Shown here: positions 43,783 to 53,945 of the stretch, piece after piece
Layout: every line of letters starts with the position of its first letter
Position numbering within the stretch: the first letter of the stretch is position 1
Source of the DNA: Bacteroidaceae bacterium
GTDB taxonomy: Bacteria > Bacteroidota > Bacteroidia > Bacteroidales > Bacteroidaceae
DNA length: 64,000 bases
Direction: 5' to 3'
NCBI GenBank assembly: GCA_017547385.1
Contig: JAFYPU010000005.1
Span: 1 to 64,000, forward strand
The notes under the pieces: generated by a model
Seen by the model: only the letters and a program-made list of their open reading frames with translations
Databases searched by the model: none
What the model was told of the DNA's origin: nothing
Program-made: the position numbers and the translations under genes

Positions 43783-45126
43783 TTATTGATTTGCCCAACC
43801 CAGACGATTGAGACGGCCGCGCCAAACATCTCCGCTACCACCGCAAATCATCCAAACGTAATGGTCATCATCGGTCGCGGCAGCCACCGTTGTGCCTGTC
43901 ATTCCGGCAGGAAGCGTAATGGCATCGGGAAGCCACGTGCGGCCATTGTCAGAACTTTGATAAAGTACCAAACGACCCTCGGCAGTGTTTCCCACCAAAA
44001 GGCTGCCCGTGTCATAAGTCATCAGAGCGGCATTTTGCAAATTGGGACAGGGATAAGGATTTTTATCTTCTGCAGGCAGGTAAAACCAACCGAAGTTTTC
44101 ATGCCCTGTGAGGTCCACCACGCGTTTCCAAACCTTGGCTTGTCCGTCCGCGCTTCCCACCATCAAGATGTTTTCAAGCTGTTTGTCAGTGCGAGACAGT
44201 TGTGCCACCGAAACGTAGTTGGCAAGAGGCCATTCGGCCGGTTCGTCCAGTGTTTCTGCCACCCATTCCACACCATCTGTCGAAGCATACACCGTTCCGT
44301 CCCTTTGGGCATAAAGACTCTGCCGACCGGCAGCCACAAGTGCTTCGGGGCGGAAATCCGTAGCCACAAGGCTCCACATCCGTCCGTCGTCCGAACTGAG
44401 AAGTCCGGCTGTGCCGAGGGCATAAAGTTTTTGTCCCATTTGCACCACGCTGCGAGGCTGCAAGCCGTCGGTACTCAGGTCTGTGATGTTCCACGCTGCA
44501 GGCTGCGCAACATCGGCCGACGCCACACAGATTTTACCCTCCTTGATGCCGTAAACCAAAAGCTCACTGCCCCATCTCACAAGGCGCATATCGCTGAGAG
44601 CACTCAGCGCGGCTTCACCGCCGTGCACGCGCGTCCAGCAGAAAGAGTCGGCTTCCTCTTTGTGCACACGCAGGTCAACGCTGTAAGTGCGCGAGCCGAT
44701 GCCATTGTAGGCATACACCGTAACAAAACGCTCGTGCGTGAAATCCAGACTGTCGGTCAGCGTGAACGTGGTGTCCTCTCCGCTCACCAACGATCGAAGG
44801 GCCAATCTTCCGGATGCGGAGAAAGCGGAAAACACCGTCTTGTCCGTACGCGTTCCCACGGGAAGTGAGTCCGCGTTATAGATGCGCCCATTGATGTGGT
44901 CGATACTCAAAGGATAGTAAACGCCTTGCACCGTTACCGAATAGAGCGTATCCTTTCCGGCCGAGGTCTTTGAATGGATGGTGCGCGAGAGTGTACCGAT
45001 TTTAGCGGCTGTTACGATGCAGTCGCCATACTCCGAAGCGTCGATGGCATCGTCGGACGAACATGCCGACTGCATTCCCATGAATGCCACCGCCAAGAGG
45101 AAAAACAGAATACGGATGTAATTCAT
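43783..45126 (-). CDS. DUF6242-like lipoprotein with propeller repeats
   Basis: 447 residues. The lipobox MGMQSACSS gives a lipidated Cys near 22. An Ig-like N-terminal part (~40-155) precedes repeated blades with TSDDG/SSDNGRTW-type motifs (LLSSDDGRMWSLV, VYASTDGVEWVAE, LYQSSDNGRTWLP), a BNR-like propeller. It resembles Bacteroidales DUF6242 proteins found near the bam cluster. Function unknown. Confidence 0.82.
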   Translation of the reverse strand: MNYIRILFFLLAVAFMGMQSACSSDDAIDASEYGDCIVTAAKIGTLSRTIHSKTSAGKDTLYSVTVQGVYYPLSIDHINGRIYNADSLPVGTRTDKTVFSAFSASGRLALRSLVSGEDTTFTLTDSLDFTHERFVTVYAYNGIGSRTYSVDLRVHKEEADSFCWTRVHGGEAALSALSDMRLVRWGSELLVYGIKEGKICVASADVAQPAAWNITDLSTDGLQPRSVVQMGQKLYALGTAGLLSSDDGRMWSLVATDFRPEALVAAGRQSLYAQRDGTVYASTDGVEWVAETLDEPAEWPLANYVSVAQLSRTDKQLENILMVGSADGQAKVWKRVVDLTGHENFGWFYLPAEDKNPYPCPNLQNAALMTYDTGSLLVGNTAEGRLVLYQSSDNGRTWLPDAITLPAGMTGTTVAAATDDDHYVWMICGGSGDVWRGRLNRLGWANQ

Positions 45127-45579
45127 ATTTGGATTGTTTTCCGGTCAATGTGTAATAATACAAGATGCAAATTTAGGCACATTTGTGCAAAAACAGAAAC
45201 TGCACCGACTTTTTTAGTATTATTTTAAGAATTACAACCTTGTTTTCAACCCATTTCACCGAAGTTTCTCACATTTCGCCACCGTATTTTCACCAGCAGG
45301 AAGCCCCTCAAAACAATCCGGAAAGCACTGCCGCATCCTCCGCGCGCAAGGGGCAAAAATCTGCAAGGCGTTTAGAAATTTCTGCAGTGCTTGTAGAAAA
45401 TTCTAAACGCCTTGCAGAAAATCAGGGAAAGCACGCAGGGATTTCTGCGGTTTGCACTAAATTTGCTTCGCAAAGTTCGGACATGGCCCGACCGAGCAAA
45501 GAAACATCGCTTTCCTCCTGCCCTGCACCGCCTTGCGCCGACCTTGCTTTGCCTAAGTATTCAAAAGAAACACAACCGT
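45127..45579. other. Divergent spacer, DUF6242 and GH3 genes
   Basis: 453 bases between two divergent genes. It holds modular repeat copy 4 and otherwise no gene I can support. TATTTTAAG near 45219 is a weak candidate promoter. A reading frame running from 45412 into GH3 is not its real start. Confidence 0.5.
45361..45417. repeat. Palindromic modular repeat, copy 4
   Basis: Perfect 17-base arms CTGCAAGGCGTTTAGAA (45361-45377) and its inverse (45401-45417). The loop contains CTGCAGTGCTTGTAGAA. Between divergent genes. Confidence 0.92.
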
Positions 45580-47085
45580 ATGAGCATAACACAACTGGCA
45601 CGTCCTTTCCTGCTACACCGTGCCAAAGAAATCGAAAAACGCTCGCTCAACACCGAGGAGGTGCAACGCAGCGTGCTGTCTGCCCTTGTGGCACGTGCCG
45701 AACAAACCCGTTGGGGACGGGAATACGGCTACAAATCCGTGGGAAGCTACGAGACCTTTGCCGGCCGTGTGCCTATTTGCACCTATGAAGAGTTGAAAGG
45801 CCACATCGACCTGATGCGACAAGGCGAAGCCGATGTGCTCTGGCCGGGACGCGTGCAATGGTATGCCAAAAGCTCCGGCACCACCAACGACAAGAGTAAA
45901 TTCATTCCTGTCTCCGCCGACGGTTTGCGCGACACCCATTACGCCGGCGGTCGAGACGCTGTGGCACTCTATCTGCGCAATCACCCGAAAAGCAAAATCT
46001 TTGACGGTCGCGCCCTCATCCTCGGCGGTAGCCATGCTCCCAATTACAACCTGCCCCACTCGCTGGTAGGAGACCTCAGCGCCATACTCATCGAGAACAT
46101 CAACCCCATGGTGAACCTCCTACGCGTGCCGAAAAAAAGCACAGCCTTGCTGGCCGATTTCGAGGAAAAGCGCGACCGCATTGCCCATGAGGCACTCAAA
46201 AAGAACGTTACCAACCTGAGCGGTGTGCCCTCGTGGATGATGTCTGTCATAAGCCGCGTGCTCGAACTCTCGGGCAAGGAAACGCTCGAACAAGTGTGGC
46301 CCAACCTCGAAGTGTTCTTCCACGGAGGTGTGGCCTTTACGCCCTACCGCGAACAATACCGACGCATCATCCGTTCCCCCAAGATGAATTACATGGAAAC
46401 CTACAACGCCAGCGAAGGCTTCTTCGGACTGCAAAGCGATCCCGACGATAGTTCTATGCTTCTCATGACCGATTACGGCGTGTTCTATGAATTCATTCCG
46501 CTGGAGGAAGTGGGGAAACCCAATCCCAACGTGGTGCCGCTGTGGCAGGTGGAGTGCGGACGCAACTACGCTATCGTTATTTCCACATCCAGCGGCCTTT
46601 GGCGTTACCAGATTGGCGACACCGTCCGCTTCACATCCACACGTCCCTACAAGTTTGTCATCAGCGGCCGCACCAAGTGTTTCATCAATGCCTTCGGCGA
46701 GGAACTGATTGTGGACAACGCGGAACAAGGACTGCAACAAGCTTGCAAAGCCACAGGTGCCGTGGTGAAAGAATACACTGCCGCACCGGTGTTCATGAAC
46801 GCCGAGGGACACTGCCGCCACCAATGGATCATCGAGTTCGACACACCGCCCGCAGACCTCGAAGCCTTTGCCAACACGCTGGACCAAGCTCTGCAAAACA
46901 TAAACTCCGACTACGAAGCCAAACGCTTCAAGAACCTCACCCTGCAACGCTTGGAAATCATTCCGGCCCGCACCGGCCTTTTTGACGATTGGTTGCGCAG
47001 TCGTGGCAAATTGGGCGGACAACACAAAGTGCCGCGTTTGGCCAACAACAGAGACATCATCGAACAAGTACTTGCCCTGCGTTGA
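45580..47085 (+). CDS. GH3 auxin-responsive-promoter family acyl-adenylating enzyme
   Basis: 501 residues from ATG 45580 (MSITQLARPFLLHRAKEIEK); the upstream frame has no homology. GH3 motifs: YAKSSGTTNDKSKFIPVS near 97 (ATP P-loop), NYMETYNASEGFFGLQSDP near 268, SGLWRYQIGDTVRF near 342 and SGRTKCFINAFGEELIVDNAE near 363. In plants these enzymes adenylate a carboxylic acid and join it to an amino acid. The substrate of bacterial members is not known. Downstream genes on the same strand encode an Ig-like lipoprotein and a DUF3108 protein. Confidence 0.9.
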   Translation: MSITQLARPFLLHRAKEIEKRSLNTEEVQRSVLSALVARAEQTRWGREYGYKSVGSYETFAGRVPICTYEELKGHIDLMRQGEADVLWPGRVQWYAKSSGTTNDKSKFIPVSADGLRDTHYAGGRDAVALYLRNHPKSKIFDGRALILGGSHAPNYNLPHSLVGDLSAILIENINPMVNLLRVPKKSTALLADFEEKRDRIAHEALKKNVTNLSGVPSWMMSVISRVLELSGKETLEQVWPNLEVFFHGGVAFTPYREQYRRIIRSPKMNYMETYNASEGFFGLQSDPDDSSMLLMTDYGVFYEFIPLEEVGKPNPNVVPLWQVECGRNYAIVISTSSGLWRYQIGDTVRFTSTRPYKFVISGRTKCFINAFGEELIVDNAEQGLQQACKATGAVVKEYTAAPVFMNAEGHCRHQWIIEFDTPPADLEAFANTLDQALQNINSDYEAKRFKNLTLQRLEIIPARTGLFDDWLRSRGKLGGQHKVPRLANNRDIIEQVLALR

Positions 47086-47136
47086 CATTCGGCCGCGCAG
47101 TTCTGAAAAAATAATTCCATCTCCGAAATTTCCACC

Positions 47137-49104
47137 ATGCTTTCCTATATATATAATAATGTATGCCGACACGTCGGAAAGGCTTGGGGCTTTCTCCTCT
47201 TACTGATGGCTGCCTGCGCCAATCCCGGTGCCGGCCCCGACGGAGGCCCTTACGACGAAACGCCCCCGCAGTTGCTCGGCACTTCACCGCAAATGGGAGG
47301 ACGCAACATCAATGGGCAAAAAATCACTTTGGTCTTCAACGAAGCCATACAGGTTGAAAACGCCGTCGAAAAGGTTATCGTTTCACCGCCACAGGTCGAG
47401 ATGCCTGAAATTAAGGTAAGCGGACGGCGCATCACGGTGTCGCTGCTCGACAGCCTCAAGCCCGGAACCACCTACACGGTGGACTTCTCCGACGCCATCA
47501 AAGATGCCACCGAGGGCAACCCGATGGGAAATTTCACCTATTACTTCTCAACCGGCGAAACGGTGGACACAATGGAGGTCGCAGGACATGTATTTTCGGC
47601 CGACAATCTTACGCCCATCAAGGGCATACTCGTGGGATTGCACAGTGCGTTGGAAGATTCGGTCTTCCGAACCCAAGCTTTCGACCGTGTGGCCCGAACC
47701 AATGCCGAGGGATTTTTCTCCATTAAGGGAGTGTCGCCGGGTCGTTATCGTGCTTACGCATTGATGGACATGGACGGTGATTTCCGCTTCTCGGGCAAGG
47801 GAGAAATGATAGCCTTTTCCCGGGAAATCATCACGCCTTCGTCGTTTCCCGATGTGCGCCACGACACTTTGTGGGTGGACAGTGTGCGTTACGACTCGGT
47901 GCGCACCGTCCCCTACATGCACTATTTGCCCGACAACCTGGAGCTTCGGGCTTTCAAGGAAGCCGGACAGCCGCGTGCACTCCTGAAAATCATGCGCGAC
48001 GTTCCCGAGAAATTCACTGCCTACTTCACGGCACCATCTGCCCAAGCCCCCACGGTGAGCGGCATCGGCTTTGACGCAACTGCCACCTTACTGGAAAGCC
48101 GTTCGCAAGGCAACGACACCATCACCTATTGGGTGCGCGACACGGCTCTGTTGGCACGCGACACGCTGCACTTTGCTTACACCTACGAGGCCACCGACGA
48201 CAGCACCGGACTGGCTTGTCTGCGCACCGACACCTTTGAGTTGGTGCCCAAACTCACCATGGCGCGTCGTCTCAAGCAAAAGGCCGAAGCCATGGAGCGA
48301 TGGCAGAAACAACAGGAACGCTTGCGCAAACGCGGAAAGAGCAGCACCGAAGAGCCGCCCCGCGACTATGTAAAGTTCAGCGGCCGCATCCGTTCGTCCA
48401 TGGCCCCCGACCGAAACCTCACCTTCACGCTGTCCGAACCGTCGAGCATCGACACGGCCGGCATCCACCTGCTGCTCACCGTTGACAGCACCAAAACGGA
48501 GGCTCCTTTCCGCTTGGTGCGCGACAAATACGACCTGCTGCGTTACACCGTGTATGGCGAATGGCGACCGGGGCAACGATACGAATTGGTCATCGACTCT
48601 GCCGCCGTGCGAAGCATCTACGACAACGTGAACAAGCCTTTCAGCCAAACGTTCAGCATTTCCCCCAACGAAGAATTTGCGGCCCTGTTTGTTCACGTGC
48701 CGCAAGCCGACACCTCCCTGGTGGTGCAATTGCTCGCCTCCGAAACCAAAGTCGAACGACAAGTAAGAGCCAAATCGGGCCGGGCAGACTTCTATTACAT
48801 AGAGCCGGGCACGTATTATCTGCGAGCTTTCCGCGATTTCAACAACAACCAACGGTGGGACAGCGGGCTCTTTGACGAAGGGCTGCAAGCCGAAACCGTT
48901 TACTATTTCCCCAAAACGCTGAAACTGCGTGCCAACTGGGACATCGAAGAAACATGGCACCTCGATGCGCTTCCCGCCGCAAGACAAAAGCCTACCGAAC
49001 TGCAAAATCTACAAAGGGAGAGAAAACAAACGGGACGCAGTCGCAACTCCGAGCGAATGCGCGAGAAAGCCAAACAAAGCAACAAGCGGTTGAGGCAGGG
49101 GTAA
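47137..49104 (+). CDS. Lipoprotein with Big_5 (SbsA Ig-like) domain
   Basis: 655 residues. The lipobox LLLMAACAN places the lipidated Cys near 27. An Ig-like Big_5 domain (~45-140) holds TPPQLLGTSPQMGGRNINGQ, ITLVFNEAIQVE and YTVDFSDAIKD. Further beta-rich modules follow, including a carboxypeptidase-regulatory-like region (VAGHVFSADNLTPIKGILVGL). The C-terminus is Lys/Arg/Gln-rich. It is a common Bacteroidetes surface or periplasmic protein of unknown role, 51 bases after GH3. Confidence 0.85.
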   Translation: MLSYIYNNVCRHVGKAWGFLLLLMAACANPGAGPDGGPYDETPPQLLGTSPQMGGRNINGQKITLVFNEAIQVENAVEKVIVSPPQVEMPEIKVSGRRITVSLLDSLKPGTTYTVDFSDAIKDATEGNPMGNFTYYFSTGETVDTMEVAGHVFSADNLTPIKGILVGLHSALEDSVFRTQAFDRVARTNAEGFFSIKGVSPGRYRAYALMDMDGDFRFSGKGEMIAFSREIITPSSFPDVRHDTLWVDSVRYDSVRTVPYMHYLPDNLELRAFKEAGQPRALLKIMRDVPEKFTAYFTAPSAQAPTVSGIGFDATATLLESRSQGNDTITYWVRDTALLARDTLHFAYTYEATDDSTGLACLRTDTFELVPKLTMARRLKQKAEAMERWQKQQERLRKRGKSSTEEPPRDYVKFSGRIRSSMAPDRNLTFTLSEPSSIDTAGIHLLLTVDSTKTEAPFRLVRDKYDLLRYTVYGEWRPGQRYELVIDSAAVRSIYDNVNKPFSQTFSISPNEEFAALFVHVPQADTSLVVQLLASETKVERQVRAKSGRADFYYIEPGTYYLRAFRDFNNNQRWDSGLFDEGLQAETVYYFPKTLKLRANWDIEETWHLDALPAARQKPTELQNLQRERKQTGRSRNSERMREKAKQSNKRLRQG

Positions 49105-49131
49105 CGAAAAATCCGACACCGCATTCATGAG

Positions 49132-49196
49132 AAATCTGCAGTGCTTGTAGAATTTTTTGCAGTGCTTGCAGAAATTTCTACAAGCACTGCAGATTT
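49132..49196. repeat. Palindromic modular repeat, copy 5 (all-B form)
   Basis: Perfect 21-base arms (49132-49152, 49176-49196), with arm unit CTGCAGTGCTTGTAGAA. The loop has another copy of the same core (TTGCAGTGCTTGCAGAA). Here both arm and loop use the GTGCTTG core, unlike copies 2, 3, 4 and 6. Lies between tandem plus-strand genes. Confidence 0.92.
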
Positions 49197-49270
49197 TCGC
49201 ACTTCCCCACCCCTGTTTTCCGCAAGCCCCGAGCCATCTCCTCACATCTCTTCACCCAAACACCCACCCC

Positions 49271-50092
49271 ATGAAAAAGTTTCTGCCACTCATCGCCCTT
49301 CTCCTGCTCTCCACCTGCCTCGACACAAGCCGGGTGCAAGCACAATGCACTGCCGAGAACACAGCTTTCAGCAGCGGTGAGACACTCATGTATGACCTTT
49401 ATTACAATTGGAAGTTCGTGTGGGTGAAAGCCGGTACGGCCTCGATGAACATCCGCGGCACAAAGTATGACGGAAAGTCGGCCTATAAAGCACAACTCAT
49501 CACGCGCACCTCTGCCCGTGCCGACAAATTCTTCGTGATGCGCGACACGCTCATCGCCCACATCGGCCACGACCTTGTGCCCTACCATTACGAAAAACGT
49601 GCCCTTGAGGGAAAACGCTACACCCACGACCAAGCCACCTACTCCTACCGTTCCGGACAATGCCACGTCGCATTGAGTCGCAAAATACGCGGCAGGGCCG
49701 AAGCCACCGGCACTTACACCGGACACGTCTGTGCCTATGACATGCTCAGCATGATGCTGCGGGCACGCTCGTTCGATGCTTCCGGATTCAAGAAAGGGCA
49801 TCGCATCAAATTCATGATGGCAGATGGAAAAAAGTGCGAACCGAAAGTGATTGAATACCGTGGGAAGAAAACTTTCAAAATGGAGAACACGGGAACGAAA
49901 TACAGATGCCTGGTCTTCACCTTCCTTGAAACAGAAGAGGGAAAGGAGAAGGAAATCGTCACCTTCTATATCACAGACGACAAGAACCACTTGCCGGTGC
50001 GCCTCGACATGAACTTGAATTTCGGAACGGCCAAGGCATTTCTCACCGGCACGCGCGGACTGCGCCACCCGCAGACCTCCATCATCAACTGA
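49271..50092 (+). CDS. DUF3108 domain protein
   Basis: 273 residues from ATG 49271, with a signal or lipoprotein leader (MKKFLPLIALLLLSTCLD). The DUF3108 pattern is seen in FSSGETLMYDLYYNWKFVWVKAGTASM, then DTLIAHIGHDLVPYHYEKRALEG and a beta-rich body ending ARGLRHPQTS-like. It is periplasmic or membrane-attached. Family members are of unknown function in cell-envelope contexts. It follows repeat copy 5 and precedes pdxB. Confidence 0.85.
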   Translation: MKKFLPLIALLLLSTCLDTSRVQAQCTAENTAFSSGETLMYDLYYNWKFVWVKAGTASMNIRGTKYDGKSAYKAQLITRTSARADKFFVMRDTLIAHIGHDLVPYHYEKRALEGKRYTHDQATYSYRSGQCHVALSRKIRGRAEATGTYTGHVCAYDMLSMMLRARSFDASGFKKGHRIKFMMADGKKCEPKVIEYRGKKTFKMENTGTKYRCLVFTFLETEEGKEKEIVTFYITDDKNHLPVRLDMNLNFGTAKAFLTGTRGLRHPQTSIIN

Positions 50093-50121
50093 CCATTCAC
50101 CCCTTCACACTCCCCATCACC

Positions 50122-51171
50122 GTGCGCCTCATCATCGACGACAAAATCCCCTACATACACGGCCAAGCCGAACGCTTGGGCGAAACGCTTTATCTGCCCG
50201 GAGCAGCCATCACAGCTGCCGACGTGCGTCATGCCGATGCCCTTATCATCCGCACACGCACCATCTGCGACCGCCGGCTGTTGGAAGGCAGCAACGTGCA
50301 ATTCATCGCCACGGCCACCATCGGCTTTGACCACATCAACACCGCCTTTGTGAAGGATGCAGGCATCGGTTGGACCAACTGCCCCGGCTGCAACGCAAGC
50401 AGTGTGGCACAATATGTAGTTTCAACCCTGTGGCGACTGCAAGCCGAAGGCCGCATCACATTGCCGGGAAGCACCGTGGGCATCGTGGGAGTGGGCAACG
50501 TGGGACGCGAAGTGAGTCGCGCCGTCAGCACCCTGGGCTGCCGCACGCTGCACTGCGATCCGCCACGCGCCGAACGCGAAGGCGAAGCAGGCTTTGTGGC
50601 TCTCGACACCATCGCTCGCGAAGCAGACATCATCACCCTGCACGTACCGCTTTCCACCTCCGGAACGCATGCCACGCACCACATGGCCGACAAATCTTTC
50701 TTCCGCTCACTGCAACGCCAACCCCTCTTCATCAATGCCGCACGCGGCGAAGTGATGCACACACAGGCCGTGAAAGATGCGCTGCGGGAAGGACAAATCC
50801 GAGCGGCCGTCATCGATACCTGGGAAAACGAACCGCACATCGACCGCGAACTGCTCACAATGGCACACATCGCCACCCCACACATCGCCGGTTATTCCGC
50901 AGACGGCAAAGCCAATGGCACGCGCATGGCACTGCAAGCCGTGGCACGCCACTTCGCATTGCCGGAAATCTTCGATGTATCTGCCCCCACACTGCCGCCC
51001 GATTATCCCGGCTACTTCGCAGACGTGATGGGCCGGATGCCCGACATCGCAACACCCGGGCATTCGCCACTTTTCCACTACGACCCGGCGGCCGACAGCC
51101 TGCGCCTCAAGCATTCGCCCGAAGCGTTTGAACACCTGCGCGGCCATTATCCGTTGCGCCGCGAAGCATGA
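50122..51171 (+). CDS. pdxB: Erythronate-4-phosphate dehydrogenase PdxB
   Basis: 349 residues from a GTG start at 50122. D-isomer-specific 2-hydroxyacid dehydrogenase fold: FIATATIGFDHIN, PGCNASSVAQYV, NAD motif GIVGVGNVGREVSRAV, LHVPLSTSG and the catalytic ENEPHIDRELL and PHIAGYS. A PdxB-type C-terminal dimerization tail is present. It makes 4-phosphohydroxy-threonine precursor for vitamin B6. It begins 29 bases after the DUF3108 gene. Confidence 0.95.
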   Translation: MRLIIDDKIPYIHGQAERLGETLYLPGAAITAADVRHADALIIRTRTICDRRLLEGSNVQFIATATIGFDHINTAFVKDAGIGWTNCPGCNASSVAQYVVSTLWRLQAEGRITLPGSTVGIVGVGNVGREVSRAVSTLGCRTLHCDPPRAEREGEAGFVALDTIAREADIITLHVPLSTSGTHATHHMADKSFFRSLQRQPLFINAARGEVMHTQAVKDALREGQIRAAVIDTWENEPHIDRELLTMAHIATPHIAGYSADGKANGTRMALQAVARHFALPEIFDVSAPTLPPDYPGYFADVMGRMPDIATPGHSPLFHYDPAADSLRLKHSPEAFEHLRGHYPLRREA

Positions 51172-51265
51172 GCCGACAGCCGCATATCCGGCAAAAGAAT
51201 GAAGCTGCCGGAGGCATTTGAAGCAAAAACATCGTGGGAGATTTTCGCCCCTTGGCTCTTTTCAC

Positions 51266-51273
51266 TACTTTTG
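51266..51273 (+). promoter_or_regulatory. -7 box of cysS promoter
   Basis: TACTTTTG, exact TAnnTTTG, 25 bases before the cysS start. A TTTT stretch at 51242-51245 is the only -33-like partner. Confidence 0.45.
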
Positions 51274-51298
51274 TACCAAAATCTAAAACAAAGGACTT

Positions 51299-52780
51299 AT
51301 GGAACATCAACTCCAAATTTACAATACGCTGACACGCCGCAAGGAAATTTTCAAACCCTTGAACCCCGGCCACGTCGGCATGTATGTCTGCGGCCCCACC
51401 GTCTACGGTGATGCCCACTTGGGCCACGCCCGTCCGGCCATCACTTTCGACCTCTTGTTTCGCTACCTGAAACATCTGGGCTACAAGGTGAGATATGTGC
51501 GCAACATCACGGATGTCGGCCACTTGGAACACGACGCCGACGAGGGCGAGGACAAAATCGCAAAAAAGGCACGCCTCGAACAGCTTGAGCCGATGGAAGT
51601 GGCACAACACTACACCAACCGCTTCAACGCCGCTATGGAAAAACTTGGTGTGCTGCGCCCGAGCATCGAACCGCATGCCACAGGACACATCATCGAGCAG
51701 GAACAACTCGTCAGCCAAATCATGAAAAACGGCTTTGCCTACGAGAGCAACGGTTCCGTCTATTTCGATGTTGAGAAATACAACCGCACACACCCCTACG
51801 GCATTCTCTCCGGTCGCAACTTGGAGGACGTGCGCGATGCAAGCCGCGAGCTCGACGGCGTGGGCGAGAAGAAGAATCAGGTGGACTTTGCGCTGTGGAA
51901 GAAAGCACAGCCCGAACACATCATGCGCTGGCCCAGCCCTTGGAGCGAAGGTTTCCCGGGTTGGCACTGCGAGTGCACCGCCATGGGCCGCAAGTACCTC
52001 GGTGAAGAGTTCGACATCCACGGCGGCGGAATGGACCTCGTATTTCCGCATCACGAATGCGAAATTGCACAAGCCGTGGCCGCACAAGGCAAACCCATGG
52101 TGAAATATTGGATGCACAACAACATGATTACCATCAACGGAAAGAAGATGGGAAAGTCATACAACAATTTCATCACCTTGGACCAATTCTTCACCGGCAC
52201 ACACGAGAAACTCGAGCAAGCCTACACGCCGATGACCATCCGCTTCTTCATTCTTCAAGCGCACTATCGCAGCACCGTGGACTTCTCCAACGAAGCATTG
52301 CAAGCCTCGAAGAAAGGTCTCGACCGCTTGATGGAAAGCCTGGCCGCACTGCAACGCATCGAGGCTGCCGCCGACGGACTCACAGCCGACTATGCCGCCG
52401 AATTGGAGCGCAAGTGCTATGAAGCCTTGGACGACGATATGAATTCGCCCATCGCCATCAGCCACCTCTTCGATGCCTGCCGCACCATCAACCAGCTCTC
52501 CGACCGCAAGCAAAGCATCACGGCCGAAGGTCTGGAAGCCCTGCGCCGTGTCTTCACCACCTTCGTGTGCGACATCCTTGGTCTGCAAGCCGAGGCCCAA
52601 GGCAACGCCGAACGCGAAGCTGCCTTCGGTGCAGCCGTCAACCTGTTGCTCGAAGTGCGTAGCCAAGCAAAGGCTGCCAAGGATTGGGCCACAAGCGACA
52701 AAATCCGCGACGAACTGGCTGCCCTCGGCTTTGAGGTGAAAGACACCAAAGATGGTGCCACTTGGCGACTCAACAAATAA
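51299..52780 (+). CDS. cysS: Cysteinyl-tRNA synthetase
   Basis: 493 residues. Class I motifs: [19 protein letters not shown] (HIGH-type motif), zinc ligand in [19 protein letters not shown] and KKMGKSYNN near 282, where the usual KMSKS reads KMGKS. It attaches cysteine to tRNA-Cys. A promoter lies 25 bases upstream, so it can be expressed separately from pdxB. Confidence 0.97.
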   Translation: MEHQLQIYNTLTRRKEIFKPLNPGHVGMYVCGPTVYGDAHLGHARPAITFDLLFRYLKHLGYKVRYVRNITDVGHLEHDADEGEDKIAKKARLEQLEPMEVAQHYTNRFNAAMEKLGVLRPSIEPHATGHIIEQEQLVSQIMKNGFAYESNGSVYFDVEKYNRTHPYGILSGRNLEDVRDASRELDGVGEKKNQVDFALWKKAQPEHIMRWPSPWSEGFPGWHCECTAMGRKYLGEEFDIHGGGMDLVFPHHECEIAQAVAAQGKPMVKYWMHNNMITINGKKMGKSYNNFITLDQFFTGTHEKLEQAYTPMTIRFFILQAHYRSTVDFSNEALQASKKGLDRLMESLAALQRIEAAADGLTADYAAELERKCYEALDDDMNSPIAISHLFDACRTINQLSDRKQSITAEGLEALRRVFTTFVCDILGLQAEAQGNAEREAAFGAAVNLLLEVRSQAKAAKDWATSDKIRDELAALGFEVKDTKDGATWRLNK

Positions 52781-52871
52781 AAACTATCGACCCACTCTGC
52801 CACCCGGCACAAAGCTTCGGCAAGAAGCCTGTGCGCAGCATGAAACAACGAGGCGGCAAGTGCCGATTTTC

Positions 52872-52924
52872 GCAAGGCGTTTAGAAATTTCTGCAGTGCT
52901 TGTAGAATTTTCTAAACGCCTTGC
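52872..52924. repeat. Palindromic modular repeat, copy 6
   Basis: Perfect 16-base arms GCAAGGCGTTTAGAAA (52872-52887) and its inverse (52909-52924). The loop contains CTGCAGTGCTTGTAGAA. The left outer bases read CGCAAG instead of CTGCAAG. Confidence 0.92.
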
Positions 52925-53074
52925 AGATTTTCAGGCCTCGCCTATGGCTACGAGCAACCCTCACGGCAAATTTTCCAAAAAGCAGAAAACCCAAGAAAAC
53001 ACAAGGGATGCAAACGCTGCCGCCCATAGGAACAGACTCCCGATTGCAAGAAAAAAGAAAAAAACACGCTTTTT

Positions 53075-53105
53075 TTTGTTGTATACAGGATTTGACTTAT
53101 TTTTG
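53075..53105 (+). promoter_or_regulatory. frdCAB promoter
   Basis: -33 TTTG (53075-53078), 19-base spacer, -7 TATTTTTG (53098-53105): complete match to the Bacteroidetes housekeeping promoter. It gives a leader of ~95 bases before frdC. Confidence 0.75.
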
Positions 53106-53206
53106 CATGGCAAAGTGTCCTCATAAATGAGGAGAACAACGATGCAAAATGCTTTCGCATTATTTTCGACCGAAACATCTTTTATACAAACTTAATTCTC
53201 AATTCT

Positions 53207-53908
53207 ATGTGGTTATGTAATTCATCCATTGGACGGAAAGTGATTATGTCCGTATCGGGCGTGGCACTTATCCTGTTCCTGACTTTTCATGCTTGCATGA
53301 ACGTTGTGGCTCTCTTCTCTGCAGAGGGATACAACATGATTTGTGAGATGCTCGGCGCCAATTGGTATGCCGTAGCTGCCACCGCGGCATTGGCTGCCCT
53401 GGTGGCCGTCCACTTCATCTACGCCATCATTCTGACGCTGCAAAACCGCAAGGCTCGCGGTGCCAGCCGTTATGCGGTTACCGACAAACCCGCAACAGTG
53501 GAATGGGCAGCACAGAACATGTTTGTGCTCGGCGTGATTGTTATTTTGGGTATGGTGTTGCACCTCTACAACTTCTGGTACAACATGATGTTTGCCGAAA
53601 TAGCCAACGGCAGTATGGCTTACGTGAATGATCTTTCGGCTCACGATGGTTACGGCATGATTGTCTACACCTTCGCCTGCCCCGTTTATTCCGTGCTCTA
53701 CCTCGTGTGGTTGGCAGCTTTGTGGTTCCACCTCACTCACGGCTTCTGGAGCGCATTCCAAACCCTGGGTTGGAGCGGCAAGATTTGGTTCAACCGCGTT
53801 AAGACCATCGGTTATGTTTACGCCACAGTGCTCATCCTGATGTTTGCCGTGGTAGTGGTAAAATTCGCTCTGTGCGGTGGTGCTTGCTGCACAGGTATTT
53901 GCGGTTAA
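53207..53908 (+). CDS. frdC: Fumarate reductase/succinate dehydrogenase cytochrome b subunit
   Basis: 233 residues with about five membrane helices: SVSGVALILFLTFHACMNVVAL, AATAALAALVAVHFIYAIILTL, MFVLGVIVILGMVLHLYNFW, FACPVYSVLYLVWLAALWFHLTHGFW, and a final helix. The conserved His residues (FHA, HFIY, LHLY, FHLTH) fit the di-heme B-type family. It anchors FrdAB and reduces or oxidises menaquinone. A strong promoter lies upstream, and frdA and frdB follow at 37- and 29-base spacings. Confidence 0.95.
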   Translation: MWLCNSSIGRKVIMSVSGVALILFLTFHACMNVVALFSAEGYNMICEMLGANWYAVAATAALAALVAVHFIYAIILTLQNRKARGASRYAVTDKPATVEWAAQNMFVLGVIVILGMVLHLYNFWYNMMFAEIANGSMAYVNDLSAHDGYGMIVYTFACPVYSVLYLVWLAALWFHLTHGFWSAFQTLGWSGKIWFNRVKTIGYVYATVLILMFAVVVVKFALCGGACCTGICG

Positions 53909-53945
53909 CCGATGCTTTTCCTAAATTCTAAAAACAAACAACATT

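Larger units (their letters stand above)
52781..53206. other. Spacer between cysS and frdC
   Basis: 426 bases without a gene. It contains modular repeat copy 6 and, further right, the A/T-tract-rich frd promoter. Nothing else is supported. Confidence 0.5.
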
